Shown here piece by piece: positions 33,952 through 44,676 of a stretch of DNA of 64,000 bases. The DNA is from Pseudovirgaria hyperparasitica (taxonomy: Eukaryota; Ascomycota; Dothideomycetes; Acrospermales; Acrospermaceae): contig NW_022985560.1 of assembly GCF_010093815.1 (NCBI RefSeq), positions 245,501 to 309,500 of the forward strand, read 5' to 3'. Made by a program: the position numbers and the translations under genes. Position 1 is the first letter of the stretch. Each line of letters starts with the position of its first letter. The notes below the pieces were generated by a model, which worked only from the letters and a program-made list of their open reading frames with translations, had not been told where the DNA came from and did no database searches.

Positions 33952-35595
33952 ATGATGGACTCCACGTCCCCGGAAGCAAAGGCCACTCGCAAGCGGGTCT
34001 TGCGCGTGCTCTTCATATCACTCCTACTCGATCTCGTACGACCATCCATGTCATTCACTTCCCTGCTCCCAGTCCAAGCACGAGCTAATCCAAGACTTTT
34101 TTTTTTATCTCGCAGATCTCCTTCACCTTCATTCTCCCGCTCTTCCCCAAACTCCTCGAGTTCTACCGCGAGACCGAGACGTCCGCCGGCTCCACGTCCG
34201 TCCTCAACTCGGTCCTGGACGCCCTCAATACGTACAAGAACTCGTTTGCAAAGCCGATATCTTCGCGCTATGACATTGTGCTTCTGGGCGGCGCGCTCGG
34301 CTCGCTGTTCTCCTTCCTGCAGGCAATCGCCTCGCCCATCATCGGCCGGCTGAGCGACAAATATGGTCGCCGCACGGCGCTGCTCTGGAGCATGTGCGGC
34401 AACATTGCCTCGGTGGCGCTGTGGGTGGCGGCGACGGATTTCCGCACCTTTCTGGCAAGCAGAGTGGTCGGTGGCCTGAGCGAGGGCAACGTCCAGCTTG
34501 CCCTGGCGATTGCAACGGACATCAGCGACGAGACGCAGCGCGGCGCGACAATGGCACTGGTGGGAGCATGCTTCAGCATCGCATTCACATTCGGGCCGGC
34601 GCTAGGGGCATGGCTCTCGAACATCACGACCGTCGCGGCGAACCCCTTTGCGACCGCCGCGGGCTTCAGCCTCTTCCTCATCGTCACCGAAACAATCTAC
34701 CTATACCACAGCCTCCCGGAAACGCTCCCGATCGTCGTCGCCAGCAGCAGCAGCAGCAAAGAGCGCAAAGACGACGACGACGACGACGACAAAACCAACA
34801 ACAAAAACCCCACGGCAAACGGCCCAACCACAAACCCGCGCCCCCTCCTCGTCCGCACAAACTCCCACCTCCTCCTCAACTTCACCCACTTCTTCTTCAT
34901 CCTCTTCTTCTCCGGCATGGAATTCTCCCTCCCCTTCATGACCTACGACCTCTTCAGCTACGCCGCCAAGGACTCGGGCAAACTGCTCGGCTTCATCGGC
35001 CTCGTGGCCTCGGTGCTCCAGGGCGCCGTCACGCGCCGCATGCACCCACTCCGCGTCGTCCAGCTCGGCGTCGTCAGCGCAAGCATCGCCTTCTTCATGC
35101 TCGGCCGCGTCGCCTCCGAGCGCGCCCTCTACGCCGCCGCCGCCTTGCTCGCCGTCACCAGCGCCACCGTCGTCACCGGCCTGAACAGTCTAAGCAGCTT
35201 CGAGGCCCAGGCCGGCGAGCGCGGCGCGAAGCTAGGCAATCACCGCAGCTTCGGTACGTTGTTCTTTGTTTCTCTCCCCTCCCTTTTTCGCGCCCACAAT
35301 CCCCCCTCCCACCGCATACACACACAGAAACACAAGCTAACATGATGCTATAAAAATAGGCCAAATCGGCCGCTCCATCGGACCCTTGCTCTTCTGCTCC
35401 CTCTACTGGTGGGCCGGCCGCGAGACGGCATACAGCATCGGCGGCGCCGGCATGGTCGCCGTCTGCGCCGTCGTCTTTGGCGGGCTCAAAGTGCCCCCCG
35501 GCACCGAAACGGTCAGTGTGAGGGGAACGAAGAAGAAGGCGGCAACGGGGGCGGGGGTCAAGGGGGTAAATGGGTCGGGCAAGAAGATGCAATGA
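33952..35595 (+). CDS. MFS transporter (MFSD10/TETRAN-like)
   Basis: Three exons: 33952-34035, 34116-35253 and 35360-35595; 485 residues. The major facilitator fold is shown by about 12 hydrophobic helices and the loop 2-3 signature IIGRLSDKYGRRTALLWSM. SRVVGGLSEGNVQLALAIATDISDE matches the group related to human TETRAN and fungal tetracycline-efflux-like carriers. The central cytosolic loop (about 34735-34860) contains a Ser run, an Asp run encoded by (GAC)n and an Asn/Thr-rich stretch. The C-terminus is Lys/Gly-rich (VRGTKKKAATGAGVKGVNG). Splices keep LDL-ISFTFILPLFPKLL and SFG-QIGRSIGPLLF in frame. Tandem ATG codons occur at 33952 and 33955. Substrate is unknown. Confidence 0.88.
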
Positions 35596-36140
35596 AGATG
35601 AAGATGAAGATGATGATATAGACAGGAACGCTTTTGGGGTTTGGGGTTTGGGGTGGAGGGGGGATTCCTTCTTCTTCTTCTTCTTCTTCTTCTTCTTGTA
35701 TTGTATTGTACTGTATGTGATTGTGTGTTGTTGTTGTTGTTGTTGTCGTTGTATACGTAGACCTGTCTTGTAAATGTAATGCATCGTATACGTGGACGTG
35801 GACGTGGACGTGTATCATATCTTGTCATGTCGTATCGTATCGTATTGCAATGCATTGTAATGCATGATTTCTATTGTTGTCAAAGTTGTAGGAGAAAGAA
35901 TAATGCCGCCAGTCTGTTCTACCCTCCTTATGTGTTCAATACTATATATACACCTACACACGCTGTGTAATAAGAATAAGATTTACGCCCAAAGAAGCTT
36001 GGCGTCGAATCTGTGTATGTGTTACCCTTACCCTCCTATACCTACCTTATAATCGATTACCCGTGCCTCATCCCTCCACGGATCAAACTACAGCTACACA
36101 ACACGATAGGGAAGGACGAACCGACGTATCATAGACAGGC
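35596..36140. repeat. Microsatellite-rich 3' flank of MFS gene
   Basis: Simple repeats in close succession: ATGAAG-type at about 35584-35612, (TTC)n at about 35667-35697, (TTG)n at about 35727-35750, GACGTG repeats at about 35792-35812 and CGTAT/GCATT words to about 35865. No gene is supported. Confidence 0.75.
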
Positions 36141-36362
<222 letters not shown>

Positions 36363-36756
36363 CAAGTACAACAAAGGAAAAGATAAAGGGCCGTACGCAG
36401 CCCGGAAAAATATGATACAAGCAAAACGCGCCGTATGGCTGCAGACATGATAGTGCAGCATGCAGGTTGCCAAACACCCCAACCCCAAAAGGTCCCCGTG
36501 TGTCATCACTTCGTCTCCAGTATCGCAACTAAACACCCAGGGGTGCATTTCTTTGCGATTCAAGCGTGCATACAGCGCGGCGCCCGTAGCGCAAATAGGA
36601 ATACCTTGAATTCAAGGCCTCACAATCCCTCAGTCCAGCCTTTTGCATTCAACCTCATATCCATTACGACCTCCTGCCGCCAAGTCCATCTTCATATCCA
36701 TTAGAAACCCCCTGCCAGCATGTCCATCACGTCCATCACGTCGATCCTCATATCCG
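36363..36756. other. 3' flank of snt1
   Basis: About 390 bp with no separate gene. The part nearest snt1 (about 36650-36756) contains degenerate copies of the end of the snt1 coding sequence (see findings). Confidence 0.4.
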
Positions 36757-37245
36757 TCACAGCCTCCTGCCATCGCGCCCATAATCAGCATACTGGCCTG
36801 GCTGTTGGGCTTGGCTTTGCGGTTGGTGTTGTCCCCTGCTGCGTTCGTATTCTTCCCTTATTCTCCTTTCGCGCTCCCAGTCAGCATGTGGATCCCTGAC
36901 GCGAGCGTCTCTCTCGTCTGGCCGTTCCCAGCTCGCGCCAGCGGTGCGGCTTTGTGGCCGGAACGGATCCGGTCGAAGAGGCTGCGCATGTTGGCCTTGA
37001 CCACCGTCACGCGGATCAAGCGCACCTCCTCGGAGCGGAGGTCCCTGGCCATGCGGACCTGGCGGCGCTTGTTGCTGTGCCCTTGCATCTGAGGCTGCAC
37101 TCAGCGGGTAGGCGGCAGGCGTGCGACTTGATGTTGAGGACGAGGACGGTGGTGGTGGCGGTGGAGGTGGAGCCCCGAAGCGAGCATGATGATCATGGGG
37201 TGAGACGCTAACTGGAGTGTGTTGGCTGTAGCGCATCTGCTGGAA

Positions 37246-37287
<42 letters not shown>

Positions 37288-37861
37288 ATGCTGATGCTGT
37301 TGCTGCTGATGCTGTTGCTGATGCTGCTGATGCTGATGTTGCTGCTGCTGCTGCTGCTGCTGATGCTGATCATGCTCGCGGCGCTCGCGCTCTTGCCTTG
37401 AATAGTATTTCGCATGCAAGGCTCGACTGTCTCGTGCATTCTTGTCATTGTACTCAGTCTCGCGCTCTCGAGCGTACTTCTCACGCATGTCTCGCTCGTG
37501 GAGCTCGCGCATATGCTCTTGTTTCTGTCGTTGCAAGTCAAGTTCTCGACCACGTTGTACGCGCTGTTCGTACTCTTGATTCTCTCGACCGAGGTGGTGG
37601 TGGTGGTCGTCGCCGCCGCCGCTGATGCCCAACCCGCGTTGCATCATCGTCTCGGTAGCTTGTCCCGGATAAGCGAGGCTTTGATTTGCGGCATGGGATC
37701 GTTCGGTCAAGGCCTGTTGCGAGGTCGCGTGCACGATGGGACCTGCGGGTGCAGTACTCGGTGGTTGGACGCTGGCATATGGATTCGAATGCAGTACAGG
37801 AGCTCCACCGACTGGAGGCGTGTGCAGACGGCTTGGAGCCTGGCTTGGTGGGGGCTGTTGA

Positions 37862-37914
<53 letters not shown>

Positions 37915-38992
37915 AGCTTGACTGTACGATGGGTATCGACCATGTGCATATGCAGTAGAGTGAGGTGGCGGAGTTGAAGAATGACCGGGGTGGGCATGTT
38001 GTCCCAAGGCAAGCGAGCGATGATTGGAGTTGCTTATTCCACCAAAAGGGGGAAGACGGGCTTCGCCAAGGGCCGAGGGGGCAGGATGCGCAGACAATGG
38101 TGAATTGTTCTGGGAATGAGTTGCTGGCTGAGCGCCAGGATACGCACGCTGAGTCCAGCCATCCCTGGTGGGAGGGACAGCGTGAGAGGGCGGCTCTCGA
38201 GTGGCTTGATCCAAAACAGAGCGGGACGGAGGGCGAGATGGCACTTGTGAAGACGCACCGTAGCTTTGTCGCGAATAGGACTGCTGCATTGGCTCTCCAT
38301 ACGCCACGGCCGCCAACCGAGCCTGCTGCGGGCCAGAGGGGCTTTGACCGATGGGAGTCGGGGCAGCGCGCGAAGTTGAGGCAGCGTGTTCGCCGTCACG
38401 TGTACTAGGCTGCTTTGCCGCCTCACTCTCCGGTGCCGGGTTCAGAAGCGAGAAAAGGTTCGAGCTCTTTCGAGTGGTCTCGGCGGCGGGCTTGGGTGGT
38501 GGTAGCGATGAGCGAGTGGCAGGTGCTGCTGCCGGGTTGGACGATGGTCGGGGCTCTTCTCTTGCACCATAAGACGGCTGACTTCTCTCTAGTATTGAAC
38601 GTGAATGTGAATGTGACGGTGCCGGTGCTGGTACAGGTACAGGTGCAGATGCTTGTGCTGGTGGTGCCTGAGAAGGGTGATCGTCCATTCGTCCGATACT
38701 CGAATGTGGTCGATGTAGCGGGGCCAGCGGCGTGTGTTGCGCAGGGACGCTCCTCGGCTGTAGTTCTTCGCTCGATGGAGGTCCGGTAGAGCGAGCGAGC
38801 GTCATTACAGGAGGCGCCGCCTGGCGAGACGAAAGGGGTTGTTGATACAGAGGACGATCCTGGACGCCCCAGGTCCGTGTGTGGGGAGGACGATCTTGCG
38901 GCGCTTGTTGGAGATGTTGTTGTTGTTGTTGTGACTGTGGCTGCTGGTGTTGTTGTTGATGTTGATGTTGTTGTTGGTGGTGGTGGTGGTGG

Positions 38993-39038
<46 letters not shown>

Positions 39039-39702
39039 GCGGTTGATGTTGCTGCTGGTGTTGTTGTTGTTGTTGCTGCTGTTGTTGCGGTTGCGGTTGC
39101 GGGTGCTGCTGTTGCGGTTGTTGTTGTTTTTGTGGATGCTGTTGTGGTTGTTGCGGGTGCTGCTGTGATTGATGCTTGGGCGCACTTTCAGTCTCCGAGG
39201 GCTGTAGACTTGTATGTCGAAATGGTGGGGATCCTTGACTTTGCGAACCATGACCAAGTCTCGACTGCTGTTCGGCACGGCCACCAGAATAAGGAGACGG
39301 GCGGAATGGCGACTGAGCATGAGCGGACGGCGCAAGCTGATTAGCATGTAGTGGTAGTGGTGCTGGTGGTGGCGGCTGAGTAGAGGATAAAGATGATGAT
39401 GATGCTGCCGCCGCCGCCGCCGGTTGAGCCAAAGGTCGACTCTTTGGCGACTCAAAATTCGTTCCCATCCTCGGGGGTGGCCCGGAACGTGCTTGGTATT
39501 GTGACTGAGGCGGGAGAGGAGGTGACAAGTGTGGAGCATCTGTCAACGGCCGCATTGGAGGGGAAGCTTGCGGCCCAGCAGAGGTGGTTTGTTGAAGACG
39601 CCCAGAGGGGCTTTGGCTGCTGAGGTTAGAGAATCTGTTTGTGGATTGTTGGACTTGAGGGGGCGAGTGAGCGGGCACAATGGCTGCTGTTGTTGCTGTT
39701 GA

Positions 39703-39742
<40 letters not shown>

Positions 39743-42700
39743 GGAGCAGCAGCCGACGACGACGACGACGCCGGCGGAGTGTCTGCGTCGACGTCTGGGT
39801 TCGGTGCAAGCGTTCGGGGTGCAGCAATCTGCGCGGTAGTATCATACCTTCGTCGAGGTGCAACTGCAGAGGGCACAGGCGGAGGACCCAGAGATGCTCC
39901 GCTCTTGATGCGTTGGTCGGCCTCTTCTGCCGCCCTGCGCAAAGCATCATCCCTACCTTGTTCGACGCTTCGGAGATACTGGTTCTTGACCTGTTCGATG
40001 GTGTTAGAAAATATATAGTTCGAGGGTTGTTGCTTCGCCATGTCGGCAACGTCAAAGTCCGGCGGGGCCGCGGGCCCGTCCGGGACTTGTTGCGCTTGCT
40101 GCTGAAGTCTTGTGATTGAAGAATGAGAAGTATCATTTACCATGACCATCGTTTTGGTACCCATGTGCTGGGCGATAGCAGAGAAGTTTGTGCCAAAATA
40201 CGCCACGTTCCGGCGGAAGTCTGCTGTCTCCTGTACAGACCAATAGCTGGAATGACCCTGGCGCTGCGTCGTTGGGGCGGCGGCGGCGGCGGCGATGGTA
40301 GTGGTGGTGTTTGTGGTGGGAGTTGCTGCCTGTAATCGCGGACGATCTGTAGAAAGTAGTGGAGGGGGTATTCCAGGAGTAGTAATAGTAGTAGTACTCG
40401 AGAACGGAATCTGACCCATGCCTTCTTCCATGGTCTGATGTACATCATCTGGTGGGCCATATGTTGACGGAGTGGACTCGTACAAGGCCAGCGGCTCCGA
40501 TGATTCTGCGCGCATCAAGTCTTCCTGCTTCACACCAAGCATCTTCTCGAAGCGGTCCCTTGGTTGCTTGACAGGCGATGATGTTGTTGATGTCGATGTT
40601 GTCGCTGTGGTTGCTGCCGCTGTTGCTGCTGTGGTCGCGGCGGCGGCGGCGGCGGTGGTGGTGGTGCTGGTGGTACTGGCGGTAGGTGCTGGGGCCAGAG
40701 CGTTGTTTCTTGCCTTCCGAGTTCCTTTTTCTTTTGTGCCCCTGGTCCGCTTTGTGCCCCCCCTTGGTTCAACGGTCGAGTCACCACTACCTCCGCCGCC
40801 ACCACCACCACCACGGCTCCTCACAGTGGTGGTGGAGGGAGTTGCATTCGCTTCGCTGTCATTGTCCATGCCAAATTGAGGTGCAGCGGCTCGGCGGGGA
40901 CGCCCCTTTTCAGTGACAGCCATCGTCGACCCTCCATCCTCTCCTCCGTTCTCGAGGCGGCCCAATGCTTCAGTGTTGAGTGGCGCTCTTCCCCGGCTGG
41001 CGCCCGTCTTGGCAGCTCTGGACCTGGCACCACCACCACCCTTTCTCTTCCCAACCTTTGGCTTGAATTCTCCTCCCCACTTGGTGTTGTAGTAGTGACA
41101 GATGCACTGTCGAAAGTTACGATTCTTGACAGCAGATGCAATGAAGCCCCACTTCTTCGGATTCTGGTGGTAGGCAGCAACGAGTGATTTGTGCTCGTCC
41201 TCGGTAAAGTCGTCGCGCGGGGGATCAAAGTGGAAGCACTTCAGCGCCTGGGAGGGGTGGCGTAGGCTCGTCCAGTCCTTGTAGCGGCGTCTCTGTTGGG
41301 TCAGCTCGTCCATCAGGTCGGGTATCTCGGCTTCCTTTTCCAGGTCGGGTTTCGACTTTTTTGCCTCGCGTTCCTGCTTCGCTTGACGTTCCTCTTCGAC
41401 CTTGGCAGACTCCTTCATGATGAGGTCGAGCTGATACTGGCTGATGAAGCCTCGGGCACGGCCCAAGCCTGGGGTGGGGAGGGCAGATGGTAGGCCAGTC
41501 GGATCAGGCGTCACGGCGGCACGCGGTTCATCGGCAGTGGCAGTGGCAGCAGTAGCAGCAGCCGGCTGATCTTCCTCGTCGTCTCCATGGACGGCATCGT
41601 AGTGCTCGAGATGCTTACGCCATTGGCAGTATAGCTCGTAGAAGAGCTCGCGTTTCGAGTCCATCTCGTCGTGCGTCGCGTCGAACCTGGAGCGGAGCAA
41701 GGCCTTGATCTTCTGGAGCGTATCCGCCGACATTTCCTCCTTGACCGGTAGCTCGTGCCCAGGGTCCGAAAGCGGAGTTGGGGGTGCTTTGATGAGGAAG
41801 GGCAGTGAACTGAGGTCAGGCGTAGGCTCCCGGTCGGTAGACGGGTCCCTGTGATGATGGGTCGTGGTGCTGTCATCGACATCGTGCATGATTTCGTCAC
41901 CATTATGCTCTTCCTTTGGCGTCATCATGTCCGGTTGGAGGGATGTTGTGAGCATCTTGTTGACGACGACAGCGGCGGCTGCTTCTTCCGGCGGCGTGGC
42001 ACGCTCGTCTTTGTGCTGCTGCTGCTGCTGCTGCTGCTGCAGCAGAGACCTCACGTAGTTGACATCATCCATGGAGATGCGTGCGATGCGTACAAGTTCA
42101 TCGAGGACTGCGGCAGCGCGCAAGGACGGGTCGCTCAAGTCGTGCTTCTGGGACTCTAGCCGTGCTTTACCCTCCAAAAAGGCCTTTTCTGCAGCCTCGA
42201 AATCTGCCTCGTCCAAATCCAAGCCGTCCTCGTCATCGCTGAGATCGTCACCGCCTTCTGGTGCCGAGGGATTAGCTGACAAGGGGAGTGGTGGTGGTTG
42301 ATCGATCGGGGAGGGAGACACATCAGCCATGACGTGGTCTTCAGACGTCTCACCCTTGGGCTCGGGTTTTACATGCACGTGTGATGACGAGTGGGTGGTA
42401 GCTGTGAGGATGGCTGGATGCTTGAGATTTGTCTCCAGCTTCAAGGACGCCGCCAAAGGGGTACGCTCCTTTTCTTCGCCGTCCGAGTCGCGTTTTGCCG
42501 GTATTACCACACCAGCTCTGTGGGCCGCAGGTGCGGTAGGCGCACCCGGACGGATCCATTGACGGCTCTTTATCGCAGGTTGGGGGAGGACAGCTGGACC
42601 GCGTGGAGATGTGAATGGAGGACTGGCGTGCACTGGCTGTCGCAAAGGGTTGCTGGGACCTAGTCTTTCTCGTTCGGCTCGGGGGCCGGTGGGTATGACT

Positions 42701-44676
42701 GCGCTGATGGACTTGGGCGAGGTTATCGGCCAAGAGTTTCTTGGTCCAGACGGAATACTGGCTGCTGCTGCTGCTGTTGTTGTTGTTGCCGTTGCCGTTG
42801 CCGTTGCTGTAGTTGTCACATCTGTGAGCGAAGCTGGTCGTGACGGCGCATTGCTAATCGCACTTGGTCCTGTGGGGGGAGCTGCTTGTGGCACCAGGGA
42901 CGGGACGCGAGACGGAACGCGGGACCTTGGAGCGGGAAGAGGTGATGCTGGTGCCGGTGCCGGTGCAGGTGCAGGTGCTGGAGACGCCGACGACGGTGGT
43001 GGTGGTGGTGGCTGAAAGGGGGTGTCTCTGTCTCTGGTATCCAACGGCTGAGGCGTGGAGACAATCTCACCGGGGGATAGCCTGGCAGCAGGAGGCTCAC
43101 GCTTGACGTGGTCGTCATTTGAAGGTAGCGACGACGGCGGCGGCGGCGGCGCCTCTCTATCTCGAACATCAGCAGCAGCAGTAGTAGCAGCAGGCCTTGC
43201 GGCTTTGGGCCCTGTTGGAGGAGCGGGGGGAGGAGGAGGAGGAGGAGGAGGAGGGGCAGTCGACAATGCTTTCGGCGCGGTTGGGGGTACAGGCTTGATA
43301 GTAGTAGGATTCTTCTTCTGCTGCTGCTGCGCAGTAGGGCCAGCAGCATTGGCCGGATTGTTCTTGTCAAGGTGTGATGCTCTCCATACATTCGAAGTAG
43401 GGCCGGCAGCAGTGAATGGATTTGGCGCTCGAGCTGGAGGCGGCGGCGGCGGCGCAGCTGGGAGGATAGAGCCAAAGGCAGGGACTGAGGGGGCTTGAGG
43501 TGGCGGCGAGGACCGGCCGGTAAAACGATCACGAGGCAGCAGCTCCGTTCGGCCTGGCGGAAGGTCAGACTTGTTGTTATTGTTATTATTGTTGCTGTTG
43601 TTGCTGTTGTTGTGGTCTTCGCGTCGTGCTTCCTTGGCGGTCGAGAGCTCGGCTAGGGAGGAGCGCCTAGTGGTAGAAGGGGGAGGTGGAAAGTCACGTG
43701 GGGCAGCGGAATCGGTCCCAGCAGATAGCGGTTTGCTGACATGGAGGACGTGAGGGCTAGCGGAACCTGAAGGGGCGTTGCGGGAGTCTATGTTGTAGGA
43801 CGACGACGACGATTCGATCCGAGCGGAAGAGGTCGGCGGCGGCGGCGGCGGCTTGTAACGATCATCCTTTTCTTCTCGGTCTCGATATATTCTTCGATCG
43901 TCGTCACGTCTGTCGAATCTTCGGTCATCCCTTCGGTCAACGTCACGATCATCCCGAGCCGAATTGTTCTCGCGCCAAGGACCCCTTGAGCGACTCCGGG
44001 CGCGATAAGTGTCCCGGTCGTCGCTGAAGTGACCTCTACCACCACGGCCATGATAATCCCAGTCGCCACGGCCTCCAGCTCCTCCAGCTCCTCCAGCTCC
44101 TCCAGCTCCTCCAGCAGCGCCTCTGAGCGAACCTCTGAAGCCCCCTCGGCCATAACCACTGGACTGCTGGGGTGGATCGGAATAGTTTGAGCCGGCAGAT
44201 GGGGGACCGTCTCTGGCGGCCCGCTGTGCACCTCTCACATCGAGTTCCCGGGGTGGAAAGTCTCTCGGACCGCGTTGTGGTGAACGAGCTCGTGGGGAGG
44301 GTCTCCTCTCGCTACGCCTGTCAAAGTCACGATCCCGATCACGGTCACGGTCACGATCCCGGTCCCGATCGCGATCCCGATCATTCCATCTCCTGTCTCG
44401 TGTGTCGGTTAGCGGTGGAGCGTCTCGAAGTTCAGGGCGTGGCGGGAAGCCTCTTCCTCGTGGACCAGAAGGGATGGAAGTGCTGGCAGCTGAAACGGAA
44501 GCGCGCGAACCATTCTCCAAGGCGCGTGGACCTCTCGGGGGAGCATCTCTGGCGGCACTATACTGGCTGCTTGACGCATAAGAAGAGCGCCGGTCGCTGC
44601 GAGGAGGCGGCGGCGGCGGCGGTGACCTATCACGTGGAGGATATCGCGAGTCAGCCGAAGAGATGCGGTATGACAT
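36757..44676 (-). CDS. snt1: Snt1-like SANT-domain corepressor (Set3 complex, NCoR/SMRT-like)
   Basis: Two exons are inferred on the minus strand, 44676-40141 and 39990-36757, about 2,589 residues. Snt1 is a scaffold of the Set3 histone deacetylase complex in the nucleus. The start MSYRISSADSRYPPRDRSPPP and an Arg/Asp-rich stretch of RD repeats fit fungal Snt1. SANT 1 (about 1157-1203) reads DFTEDEHKSLVAAYHQ, NPKKWGFIASAVKNRN and CICHYYNTKW. SANT 2 starts near 1477 (SSYWSVQETADFRRNVAYFGTNFSAIAQHMGTKTMVMV) and is completed after the intron by KNQYLRSVEQGRDDA. The intron (40140-39991, GTAAAT...CGAACAG) is 150 bp with no stop, so unspliced mRNA also reads through. Very long Pro-, Gln-, Thr- and Ala-rich segments fill the rest. 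The C-terminal half is largely Gln-rich and prion-like. Confidence 0.85.
37245..37370 (-). repeat. CAG/CTG repeat encoding Gln/His tract in snt1
   Basis: Imperfect (CTG)n on the plus strand with TGATGC interruptions. On the coding strand it gives a Gln tract broken by single His residues near the C-terminus. Confidence 0.9.
37860..37915 (-). repeat. CAA/CAG repeat encoding poly-Gln in snt1
   Basis: Alternating TTGCTG units on the plus strand encode about 18 consecutive Gln, broken by one His. Confidence 0.9.
38915..39175 (-). repeat. Long Gln/His/Pro repeat block in snt1
   Basis: About 260 bp dominated by TTG/CTG units on the plus strand. Coding product is Gln runs with interspersed His and Pro, including six His in a row from a (GTG)n part. 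Confidence 0.9.
39688..39746 (-). repeat. (TTG)n read as poly-Thr in snt1
   Basis: The same TTG-type repeat as the Gln blocks, but in another phase, so the coding strand reads ACA/ACG and gives a Thr run. This is followed by a short (GAC)n read as Ser. Confidence 0.85.
42017..42043 (-). repeat. (CTG)n poly-Gln in snt1
   Basis: A pure run of about nine CTG/CAG units on the plus strand, read as Gln on the coding strand (LLQQQ...HKDE). Confidence 0.9.
44066..44114 (-). repeat. (CTCCAG)n repeat encoding Gly-Gly-Ala in snt1
   Basis: A 9-bp period (AGCTCCTCC) on the plus strand, about five copies, encoding GGA repeats in the N-terminal Arg/Gly-rich segment. Confidence 0.85.

Noticed and set aside
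34394-35353. 319-codon frame overlapping the MFS gene
   Set aside because: Shadow frame, Arg/Pro/His-rich from high GC; the MFS frame has the helices and signature motifs.
35173-35855. Gln/Thr/Lys-repeat frames on the minus strand
   Set aside because: Repeat translations of TTC/TTG microsatellites 3' of the MFS gene.
38877-39344. Long plus-strand ORFs opposite snt1 (Val-, Leu- and Cys-rich)
   Set aside because: They are antisense translations of the Gln/Thr repeats; they have no domain and vanish outside the repeats.
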